DNA from: Proteobacteria bacterium UBA7415
GTDB lineage: Bacteria > Pseudomonadota > Gammaproteobacteria > Arenicellales > Arenicellaceae
Assembly (NCBI GenBank): GCA_002470515.1
Contig: DKML01000014.1
Coordinates: 6,974-70,973, forward strand
DNA: 64,000 bases
Direction of reading: 5' to 3'
The translations under genes and the position numbers were made by a program. Positions 16,597-23,483 of this stretch are shown here, piece by piece. The notes below the pieces were generated by a model. The model saw only the letters and a list, made by a program, of their open reading frames with translations. It was not told the origin of the DNA and did not search any database. Position 1 is the first letter of the stretch. Each line of letters opens with the position of its first letter.

Positions 16597-17019
16597 ATGG
16601 CTGATATAACAGTAAAGCTTCCTCTGACTAACGAAAACGTAGAGCAAGCCTATGATGAAATATTTGCTCCTTGGATAAAGAGCATGGGGCTACGCGACAT
16701 ACAAATAAATAAGGGCAAGGCTTCGGCTGTTCTACCTCAAAGTATAAGTTTGCAATGGGCGAATGGCGCAATTTGTGGGCAGGCAATCATGGCCGCGATT
16801 GATACTGTAGTCGCTATGGCAATGTTAACGACTGATAAGTTCTCAAAAGGTACTGCGAGTCAAAACACACAATTTCTTAGCCCAGCGATTGGAGAAGATC
16901 TTCTCATTGATGTGAACGTTCTGAAATTTGGAAAAGTGATTGCTTATGCCGAGACCAAAGTTACTTTGGTAAATTCCGGTAAGCTTGTTGCACACGCTAC
17001 CAATGAATTCGTTTTTTGA
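16597..17019 (+). CDS. Hotdog-fold thioesterase, PaaI-like
   Basis: This 140-residue protein is a single hotdog domain of the PaaI thioesterase type, which hydrolyses acyl-CoA thioesters. The central helix region reads WANGAICGQAIMAAIDTVVAMAML (about 50-73), followed by TASQNTQFLSPAIGEDLLIDV, the characteristic strand pair. The usual HGG motif appears as the variant NGAICGQA. Thus the substrate cannot be guessed and activity is uncertain. It is followed 29 bp later by the cupin gene, so the two are probably cotranscribed. Confidence 0.75.
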   Translation: MADITVKLPLTNENVEQAYDEIFAPWIKSMGLRDIQINKGKASAVLPQSISLQWANGAICGQAIMAAIDTVVAMAMLTTDKFSKGTASQNTQFLSPAIGEDLLIDVNVLKFGKVIAYAETKVTLVNSGKLVAHATNEFVF

Positions 17020-17048
17020 TCTTCAAAGTACGTAAGGTGTTTTAGGCG

Positions 17049-17390
17049 ATGAGCATTATTAGTACTGAAAATTCAGAACACTATAAATGGGGTGAGTCCT
17101 CTGACGGATGGCACTTACTAAAGTCGGATGACTTAAGCGTCATCGAAGAATTAGTGCCTGCGGGCGAGCAAGAGCAACGGCATTATCATGAGAAAGCGCA
17201 GCAATTTCTCTATGTTCTGTCTGGGCAAGCCAGTTTGGAAGTCGCAGGCAAAGAGCGCGTTTTAAATTCTGGTCACGGTTTCCATATTCCCGCGAAAGTA
17301 CCACACCAACTCCGTAACTGTGGGACAGAGCCTCTTAGGTTTCTTGTTGCTTCTCAGCCAAAAAGCCACGGCGATCGGGTAAATGTTTGA
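17049..17390 (+). CDS. Small cupin-domain protein
   Basis: This 113-residue single cupin barrel has the two metal-binding motifs: motif 1 around residues 41-60 (RHYHEKAQQFLYVLSGQ, with two His and a Gln in place of the usual Glu) and motif 2 HIPAKVPHQLRN with the third His (about 79-90). Small cupins bind a divalent metal and serve as isomerases, dioxygenases or binding proteins; the substrate is not evident. It lies between the hotdog thioesterase and the acyltransferase on the same strand. Confidence 0.75.
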   Translation: MSIISTENSEHYKWGESSDGWHLLKSDDLSVIEELVPAGEQEQRHYHEKAQQFLYVLSGQASLEVAGKERVLNSGHGFHIPAKVPHQLRNCGTEPLRFLVASQPKSHGDRVNV

Positions 17391-17483
17391 TGCTTCGTCC
17401 AACGATAGTCGAGCCAAGCAAGTCCACATAAGAGCATAAATCCATTACCTTGATAGGTTAGAGCGTCGGTGTTAGGAGGTGTT

Positions 17484-18206
17484 ATGAATCCAGTTTCACA
17501 AATTCTAAAATATTTTCTCGTTGTTAGTTTGATGGTGCCCATGCTCAGTATGGCGTTGATCGTAGCGCCATTTTCCAGCAGCACCGGTTGGCGTATTGTT
17601 CGAAGTTGGAACCGAGTCGCTCTATGGGTATTTGGTGTTACAGTCCAGGTGGAATTCGCGGGCGACCCTTCTGAGCTAGATGGAGGCGGTATCTTAGTAG
17701 GGCTTACTCAACAAAGCCTCTTAGATCCAACTGCAGGCTATGCGGCTTGGGATAAACGAGTAATGAGCATCTGGAACATCGAGTATGCCCTAATTCCGTT
17801 TTTCGGTTGGGTAACGGTTCTGCTCGGCTGGATCATCATTCGCCAAAGACCTGAGCAAGCTAAACGCCAGCTTCGAAAAGCCGCTGAATACGCAGCATCA
17901 GGTGGGTTGGTTTACTTGTCGGCCGAAGGGCAAAGAAGTCTGGATGGGAGTTTAAGCCCGTACAAAAAAGGTCCAATCGTATTGGCAATTGAGTCACAGG
18001 CGCCGATTCTTCCGCTCTATATGTCAGGGAGTAGAGAGTGCCTTCCCGTGGGTGAGTGGAAGATCCGACCGGGCAATATCCTAGTGCGTTATTTGCCAGC
18101 TATTTCCACAACAGGCCTCACTTATGAAGATCGCAACACACTTTTGGATAAGCTTCGAGCTATTGGCGAAACTGAGCATAACGCTTTTAGCCGAGGGTTG
18201 CCCTAG
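17484..18206 (+). CDS. PlsC-family acyltransferase with altered catalytic motif
   Basis: This 240-residue membrane-associated protein has one or two N-terminal hydrophobic segments. It follows the lysophosphatidate acyltransferase pattern: IPFFGWVTVLLG (motif II region), EGQRSLDGSLSPYKKG (motif III) and APILPLYMSGS (motif IV). The catalytic motif NHxxxxD reads TQQSLLD (residues 75-81): the catalytic His is Gln76, and motif III has EGQRS for EGTRS. It may be inactive or have a changed chemistry. I start at ATG 17484 because AGGAGGT (17474-17480) is a strong site before it. It ends convergent with bcp. Confidence 0.75.
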   Translation: MNPVSQILKYFLVVSLMVPMLSMALIVAPFSSSTGWRIVRSWNRVALWVFGVTVQVEFAGDPSELDGGGILVGLTQQSLLDPTAGYAAWDKRVMSIWNIEYALIPFFGWVTVLLGWIIIRQRPEQAKRQLRKAAEYAASGGLVYLSAEGQRSLDGSLSPYKKGPIVLAIESQAPILPLYMSGSRECLPVGEWKIRPGNILVRYLPAISTTGLTYEDRNTLLDKLRAIGETEHNAFSRGLP

Positions 18207-18240
18207 CTGTGATCTTAGATATCGCTGATCAAAACAGCTA
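18204..18240. terminator. Inverted repeat spanning two convergent stop codons
   Basis: TAGCTGT (18204-18210) plus GATC (18211-18214) pair with GATC (18227-18230) and ACAGCTA (18234-18240), with a three-A bulge. The outer arms contain the stop codons of both convergent genes. A T-rich tail is present only weakly, so efficiency as a terminator is uncertain. Confidence 0.4.
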
Positions 18241-18702
18241 CAACGTTTTTACTCGCGCCATGACATCTTCTATATGAGTTTTAACCTTCACTTTACGAAT
18301 CTCATCAACTAACGTGCCTTTCGCGTCAAAGATAAAAGTGCTGCGTTCGATGCCCATATAGGTTTTGCCGTACATGCTTTTTTGTTTTATTACATCGAAC
18401 GCATTGCACAACGTTTCATCTGGGTCTGAGATTAGATCGAACGGGAATTCGTGTTTGTTAATAAAGTTCTGATGCGAACGAACACTTTCTCGCGATACGC
18501 CAACGACCTCCGCATTCAGTTTTTGTAATTCCGAATAGTGGTCGCGTAAGTCTTGCCCTTGAGTAGTACATCCTGGAGTGTTGTCTTTTGGATAAAAGTA
18601 CAGCACTAGAATTTTTCCAGCGTAGCTTTTGAGGTTTACTTCGCCGTTATTCGTGGTTGCTACGTTTAAGTCGGGAAGGGTATCGCCGATTTGAATGCTC
18701 AT
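18238..18702 (-). CDS. bcp: Peroxiredoxin, Bcp/PrxQ family
   Basis: This 154-residue thioredoxin-fold peroxidase reduces hydroperoxides. The peroxidatic cysteine is Cys45 in YFYPKDNTPGCTTQGQDLRD. The resolving cysteine found five residues later in E. coli Bcp is Gln50 here, so the enzyme must use another thiol (Cys near residue 98, in ETLCNAF) or an external partner. The C-terminal half has GIERSTFIFDAKGTLVDEIRKVKVKTH. A normal-length PrxQ protein, convergent with the acyltransferase gene. Confidence 0.92.
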   Translation of the reverse strand: MSIQIGDTLPDLNVATTNNGEVNLKSYAGKILVLYFYPKDNTPGCTTQGQDLRDHYSELQKLNAEVVGVSRESVRSHQNFINKHEFPFDLISDPDETLCNAFDVIKQKSMYGKTYMGIERSTFIFDAKGTLVDEIRKVKVKTHIEDVMARVKTL

Positions 18703-18783
18703 TGTAATAATCTCCGTTGCTTGTTCTGTATCGCTGCGTTTAAGTAAAAAGTCGCTGCTGAGTAGTTTGTTCCAGTATATAGA

Positions 18784-19431
18784 TCAGTCGATCACTGGCC
18801 AGTGAAGCCGTTCTGCATGGGCTCTTAGGCGGTCATCCGGTGTAACCGCTATGGCAGTGTCCGCATACTCCATTAACGGTAAGTCGTTATAGGAGTCGCT
18901 ATAAAAGGTAGTGTGCTCAAACGATTGGTCAGTGCTTAATAACCACTCTTTAACTCGATCAATCTTGCCTTCTTTGAAACAGGGAATGCCACATACTTTG
19001 CCTGTATACGCCCCATCGACAAGTTCTGCTCGCGTTGCAATCAGGGTGGGTATGCCGAGTCGATCCGCAATGGGTTGGGTCACAAAATCGTTGGTCGCCG
19101 TAACGATAACTAACTCGTCTCCTGCGGCCTGGTGTTTTTCAATAAGATCGGTTTTGCCTGAAGCAATCATTGGTTCAATGATTTGCTCGACAAAGTCAGC
19201 TCGCCATTTTAATAACTGTTGCATAGAATTGTTGTGCAGCACTTCAAACTGGTACTCACAAAACTCAAATATGTCTAGAGTTCCATTAAGGTACTGCTGA
19301 TAAAACATGTCTTGTTTAAGCTGTTGTTCATGCGCATCAACCACACCAATTTCGGCGAGATACATCCCCCAACCATGATCGCTATCACCATTGAGTAGGG
19401 TGTTGTCTAAATCAAATAGAGCTAAATTCAT
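18784..19431 (-). CDS. HAD superfamily IB phosphatase (SerB/histidinol-phosphatase-like)
   Basis: This 215-residue protein has all four HAD motifs: FDLDNTLLNGD with nucleophile Asp7 and Asp9, the Thr motif IVTATND (about 107-113), a Lys in CFKEGKIDRV, and the metal-binding YSDSYNDLPLM. The pattern fits the IB subfamily of small phosphatases, which includes phosphoserine and histidinol-phosphate phosphatases. The exact substrate cannot be told. It is divergent from rppH with about 110 bp between, a pairing common in Pseudomonas relatives. Confidence 0.85.
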   Translation of the reverse strand: MNLALFDLDNTLLNGDSDHGWGMYLAEIGVVDAHEQQLKQDMFYQQYLNGTLDIFEFCEYQFEVLHNNSMQQLLKWRADFVEQIIEPMIASGKTDLIEKHQAAGDELVIVTATNDFVTQPIADRLGIPTLIATRAELVDGAYTGKVCGIPCFKEGKIDRVKEWLLSTDQSFEHTTFYSDSYNDLPLMEYADTAIAVTPDDRLRAHAERLHWPVID

Positions 19432-19542
19432 AATATTGTGGGTGTCTTGTTCAGGGCCTAGTTTTAAAATTAGGCTTTATAGCGCAATTAATAATTACGG
19501 TGTTATGAGATTCAGGTGGACTGAAGCTAATGCTTGATTATA

Positions 19543-20109
19543 ATGACAGTCGATCTAAAGAAAATGACAATTCAACCAATGCAGAAATTTGAACCAATAT
19601 TTGCCAATGACGGTTATCGACCAAATGTTGGGATTATTGTCTGCAATGACGATGGCGGAGTGTTCTGGGCGCGTCGAGTAAATCACGACGGCTGGCAGTT
19701 TCCGCAAGGTGGTGTGGCACGAGATGAAAATCTTCTCACCGCGATGTACCGAGAACTAGAAGAAGAAACCGGCATACTGGAATCGCATGTAGACCTTGTT
19801 GCTCATACTCAAACTTGGTTGCACTACGACCTCCCGGGCAGTTTGTTGCGCAACCAAAAGCGCCGTTACATGCGCTCTAAGCAACGCAATCAAGTGTCCT
19901 TCCGTGGTCAGAAGCAGGTGTGGTTTTTATTGCACTTGCGCGAAGACGATTCTGTAGTAAATCTAAAATCAGGATCAGAGAAACCAGAGTTTGATGATTG
20001 GAAATGGGTTGAGGCTGACTTTGCCGTAGAAAATATTGTTGATTTTAAGCGCGGCGTTTATCAAAAGGCACTCGACGAACTCAAGCCCTTCTTGCCGAAT
20101 ACAGCCTAG
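19543..20109 (+). CDS. rppH: RNA pyrophosphohydrolase
   Basis: This Nudix hydrolase removes pyrophosphate from the 5' end of mRNA and so opens it to RNase E decay. The Nudix box GGVARDENLLTAMYRELEEETGI is intact (about residues 56-78 from this start), and DGYRPNVGIIVCN precedes it as in other RppH proteins. The N-terminus is about 20 residues longer than in E. coli. Starts at 19543, 19564 and 19579 are all in frame, with no strong Shine-Dalgarno sequence to choose between them. Confidence 0.93.
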   Translation: MTVDLKKMTIQPMQKFEPIFANDGYRPNVGIIVCNDDGGVFWARRVNHDGWQFPQGGVARDENLLTAMYRELEEETGILESHVDLVAHTQTWLHYDLPGSLLRNQKRRYMRSKQRNQVSFRGQKQVWFLLHLREDDSVVNLKSGSEKPEFDDWKWVEADFAVENIVDFKRGVYQKALDELKPFLPNTA

Positions 20110-20147
20110 AGTTACGTAAACTTGCCGAGAGTTACATAAACTAGCAT
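20108..20147 (+). repeat. 20-bp tandem direct repeat at the rppH 3' end
   Basis: Two adjacent 20-base units (20108-20127 and 20128-20147) share AGAGTTAC, TAAACT and a GC-containing tail, with a few mismatches. The first unit includes part of the rppH stop codon. It is a local tandem duplication with no evident function. Confidence 0.65.
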
Positions 20148-20225
20148 GCAGCTTGGTTCAATTCAGTCTGGTCCTAGCTATACCAATCAAAATCACTAAT
20201 TACCGCCTTGACGAAAAAACCTAGA

Positions 20226-21527
20226 ATGAATTTTCGAATGTCTTTATTCACCAAGTTAACTGCTGTTACGCGCAAATCTATTTCAAGTGATATCCGTGAT
20301 CGTATTTCGTTTAGAGGTTGTATGCATAGCACGTGCATAGCGTTGATTATTAGTGTTGTGTTTTCGACCTCACTCTTTGCAGCGGAGCTTTCGCGCCAGA
20401 ATGTGGCAGACATATTAACCCCCTATGCACTAAATAATAAATTCCCTATTAAGTTGAGCGCAGGTGATGTTCACGGTGAAGTTCAATTTGACTATACGTT
20501 CGACCAAGACTTGCATCGTAAAATGGCGGATGTGTACCTTCGCTACCAGCCCGATTACGCCTGTTTTGTGGCGATGGATGCCAAAACCGGCGAGATCATC
20601 AATTTAACAAGCTTCTTAAAGGAGCGCGAGCCAATCGATAATTTAGTGCTACGAGCAAATTATCCAGCAGCCTCAGTATTTAAATTTGTTACGGCGGCAG
20701 CGGCCTTAGATTCGAACAAATTGTCACCGTCTTCAGTTATTCCTTATAACGGTAAATCTACCTCACTTTATAAGTCACAAGTTTTTGCCCACAAAGACAA
20801 TAAGTGGACCCGTCGTCCTACATTGATCCAAGCATTTGCTAAGTCAGTTAACCCTGTGTTTGGGCGAGTGGGTGCGCGAGTGTTGGGTCAAGAAATGCTT
20901 AGCGACTATGCGAGCCGGTTTGGTTTTGGCGAAGTAATGGTGAGCGATATAAACCTGCCTCCCAGTAAGATCAGCCTAACACTGCAAGACGAGTGGGAAG
21001 TGGTAGAAGCCGCATCGGGTTATACGCGTGGTATTCGTATGAGTCCTGTTCATGCGGCGCAAATGATGTCGTCCTTGTTTAACGAAGGCCGCATGGTTAG
21101 GCCTTATTTTGTAAATGACGTAACTCAGGCGAATGGTGACGTATTGTATTCGTCAACGCCGGCTGTCTTCGGGCCGAGTGTGTTTGAGCCAAGTACGGCC
21201 GCTGAGCTGAAGCAATTGTTAAGAGCAACGGTTAAGTCTGGATCTGCGCGCGGGAGCTTCTCTAACTTGTCTCGCTACCGTGTTTATCGCGATCTTGAGA
21301 TTGGTGGAAAAACCGGATCGTTAACAGGCGACTCCCCAAAAGGCCGACATGATTGGTTTGTTGGCTACGCGAGTAAAGGCGGCCGAGACATCGTGTTTGC
21401 GTCACTAATCGTTAACAAAGAAAAATGGACGGTACGTAGCGCTTATGTTGCGCGCCAGTTTATCTATCACTTTTATACACAGCAGCAAGAGCTTCAAGAC
21501 GAAGCGATGCAGCTTAGCGCTAAGTAG
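20226..21527 (+). CDS. Penicillin-binding protein transpeptidase-domain protein
   Basis: This protein of about 433 residues has only a transpeptidase domain. The active-site motifs are SVFK (150-153), SVN (207-209) and KTG (362-364, followed by SLTGDSPKGRHDWFVGYA), so it is probably a functional peptidoglycan DD-transpeptidase in the periplasm. A hydrophobic signal or anchor runs IALIISVVFSTSLFAA, preceded by about 35 residues. The real start may therefore be ATG 20322, which has AGAGG four bases upstream. It lacks both the glycosyltransferase domain and the class B dimerisation domain. I do not recognise a named orthologue. Confidence 0.8.
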   Translation: MNFRMSLFTKLTAVTRKSISSDIRDRISFRGCMHSTCIALIISVVFSTSLFAAELSRQNVADILTPYALNNKFPIKLSAGDVHGEVQFDYTFDQDLHRKMADVYLRYQPDYACFVAMDAKTGEIINLTSFLKEREPIDNLVLRANYPAASVFKFVTAAAALDSNKLSPSSVIPYNGKSTSLYKSQVFAHKDNKWTRRPTLIQAFAKSVNPVFGRVGARVLGQEMLSDYASRFGFGEVMVSDINLPPSKISLTLQDEWEVVEAASGYTRGIRMSPVHAAQMMSSLFNEGRMVRPYFVNDVTQANGDVLYSSTPAVFGPSVFEPSTAAELKQLLRATVKSGSARGSFSNLSRYRVYRDLEIGGKTGSLTGDSPKGRHDWFVGYASKGGRDIVFASLIVNKEKWTVRSAYVARQFIYHFYTQQQELQDEAMQLSAK

Positions 21528-21543
21528 TTCTATCTACTTTTTT
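21522..21543 (+). terminator. Weak candidate terminator after the transpeptidase gene
   Basis: AAGTAG (21522-21527) pairs with CTACTT (21534-21539) around a six-base loop and runs into a T-tract ending at 21543. The stem is short and A/T-rich, so strength is doubtful. Confidence 0.4.
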
Positions 21544-21603
21544 GTTTGATTATTGAGTTGAATAGGGTAGGGGCAATAAGCGGGAGTGGTTGTTTCTATA
21601 TGC

Positions 21604-22095
21604 CTATTTTCGAATAGTCTCAACAATCCGTGTTGTTGAACGGTCGAACTCAAAGGCGATCGAATGAACTTGCCCGCCTAATGCCATTACTTCTTTAGCT
21701 CCTACTATTGACTCAACGGGCCAGTCTCCGCCTTTAACTAAAACGTCTGGCTTGACCGCGTTAATTAAAGCTAGAGGCGTATCGTCATCAAAGGCAATCA
21801 CAAAATCCACAGACTCTAATGCGGCCAATACCGCCATTCGATCATCAACGCCATTAATCGGTCGGTCGTCGCCTTTACCTTGACGCTTTACCGAAGCGTC
21901 AGTGTTCACCGCCACCATCAGGCAGGCACCGAGCTTTCGAGCTTGTTCTAAGTACGTTACGTGCCCACGGTGCAGTATGTCGAAACAGCCGTTAGTAAAT
22001 ACCGTTGGCGTTTTGAAGTTGGCGTGGTTCGCTAGGCGTTCGGCAAACGCATCTGTACGGCTAATGATTTTGTCACTCGCGTTTCTAATATTCAT
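21604..22095 (-). CDS. rfaE2: D-glycero-beta-D-manno-heptose 1-phosphate adenylyltransferase (stand-alone)
   Basis: This 163-residue nucleotidyltransferase forms ADP-heptose for the lipopolysaccharide inner core. It has the cytidylyltransferase-type motif [20 protein letters not shown] with the HxGH-like signature (HRGH, about 42-45) and [16 protein letters not shown] near the C-terminus. In E. coli this activity is the C-terminal half of HldE; here it stands alone, and the kinase half is not in the window. It is convergent with the transpeptidase gene and upstream of nothing on its own strand. Confidence 0.9.
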   Translation of the reverse strand: MNIRNASDKIISRTDAFAERLANHANFKTPTVFTNGCFDILHRGHVTYLEQARKLGACLMVAVNTDASVKRQGKGDDRPINGVDDRMAVLAALESVDFVIAFDDDTPLALINAVKPDVLVKGGDWPVESIVGAKEVMALGGQVHSIAFEFDRSTTRIVETIRK

Positions 22096-22168
22096 AGCGT
22101 ATGAGTCTGTGTCTAATCGTTCTTGAATAAAGCGTATTGGTGTAAGCGTTGATCAAAGACGAGTGTAT

Positions 22169-22759
22169 CTACAGATACTCAAAGACCTTTACTACGCGAG
22201 ATACACCGCGCACCGAGCGCGCAATTTCTGTAGCACTCAACGCTTCAGCTTGGGTCACAATACCCATCAAGTAGACTGTGCTTCGAGTAGTAACAACCTT
22301 TATCCGATTGGCATCTCCGCCAGTCTTAACTAATAGTTTGCTTTTAAGTTTAGTGGTGATCCATCCGTCGTTACTGCGAGACAATAATGCAGATTTTCCG
22401 TCTATAGTCGTTTCGTCAACGACTTGTCGGACACCTTGGATGCTTGCCAGACGTTGCACGATTCTTTCCTTTGCTTCGTCTGATTCTATTTCGCCGCTTA
22501 GCAATAAGATACCGTTCCACGATACAGCTTTTACATTAGCGCCCATGCGAATCTCTTTACTCGAGATTAGGTAATTGCGAGCGGTGAGTTCAATTGAAGA
22601 ATCATCTATGTACTCACCGACAGTTCGACGGTCATGTATTACGTCGACGGTAGTCACAACCGCGCCAGCAACTAAGAGCGTCGCGCAACCCGAAAGAGCG
22701 ATTAAGTAGCCGAACGCGACTACGAGCGGTAATAAACTTGAACGAAAAGACTTTTGCAT
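22169..22759 (-). CDS. dolP: BON-domain outer-membrane lipoprotein DolP
   Basis: This 196-residue lipoprotein has a lipobox ending at Cys25 (LIALSGC) and two BON domains (about 48-115 and 125-196), each with the conserved GxxxLxG core (WNGILLLSGEI and TVYLMGIVT). DolP (YraP) supports outer membrane integrity and division-site remodelling in E. coli. It lies close to yraN and lpoA, as in other gammaproteobacteria, but the SIS-domain gene diaA that usually lies between yraN and dolP is missing. Confidence 0.9.
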   Translation of the reverse strand: MQKSFRSSLLPLVVAFGYLIALSGCATLLVAGAVVTTVDVIHDRRTVGEYIDDSSIELTARNYLISSKEIRMGANVKAVSWNGILLLSGEIESDEAKERIVQRLASIQGVRQVVDETTIDGKSALLSRSNDGWITTKLKSKLLVKTGGDANRIKVVTTRSTVYLMGIVTQAEALSATEIARSVRGVSRVVKVFEYL

Positions 22760-22994
22760 AGTTATTTGTGCTCTATTTAACTAATTTAACAGGCGCTAAA
22801 AAATATGATTATACGCGAGCTAACAGCTTAGTATGGCTAGATTGGGGCAAGATTCTAAATTCGCTCGGCAAAACGACTCATTATTTCTATAACGCTTAGG
22901 GTAGCTGACTTTTGCGTCTAACCACAGTTGATTAACTATTATTCAGAGCAGGGTTGTTTCAAGAATGCGTAACGAATGAGCAAAGTAATTAACG

Positions 22995-23369
22995 CTAAAA
23001 CGCATTTTTTAGCCACAAGGGTTCGGTATCTTGGTTCAATAGTTTTAGTGCGCCGGAATAGCACAGTACGTCAAATCTACAGGCAGAGCTGTGGGCCTTA
23101 TATCTGGTCATAAAGCTCAATGCTGTTTTACGAAGCCTTTGTTGCTTGTGCCACGTTATGCTTTCAAGTGCGCCGCCATACTGGGTCGATAGTCGATGTC
23201 TTACCTCGACAAAAACTATACATTGTTGACGCGACATTATTAGGTCGATCTCGCCATGGCGCGAGAAGAAGTTGCGTGCGAGTAGCTTGTAGTCGTGCTG
23301 TTCTAAATAGGCGAGGGCGATGTCTTCTACGATCGCGCCTGCTGCGCGGTGATTCTGGTTGGCATCCAT
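22995..23369 (-). CDS. yraN: YraN/UPF0102 family nuclease-like protein
   Basis: This 124-residue protein has the restriction-endonuclease-like core of UPF0102: AGAIVEDIALAYLEQHDYKLLARNF, then GEIDLIM and VFVEVRHR, with acidic residues in D/E-x-K-like spacing. The family is thought to act on branched or damaged DNA, but its job is not established. It lies downstream of lpoA with a 114-bp gap, in the rsmI/lpoA/yraN/dolP neighbourhood. Confidence 0.9.
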   Translation of the reverse strand: MDANQNHRAAGAIVEDIALAYLEQHDYKLLARNFFSRHGEIDLIMSRQQCIVFVEVRHRLSTQYGGALESITWHKQQRLRKTALSFMTRYKAHSSACRFDVLCYSGALKLLNQDTEPLWLKNAF

Positions 23370-23483
23370 GCCATTCCTCTTGTGTTTGAATAAAATTAAC
23401 TGGCTGGTTTTTTTGCTAGATTGTCAAACCATTTTGTTGATACTAGTTTACGCCATAGCTGTTCTAGCGACAGCTACTTAAAA

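Noticed and set aside
22760-22994. Remnant of diaA in the yraN-dolP gap
   Set aside because: No frame or recognisable SIS-domain residues could be read on either strand.
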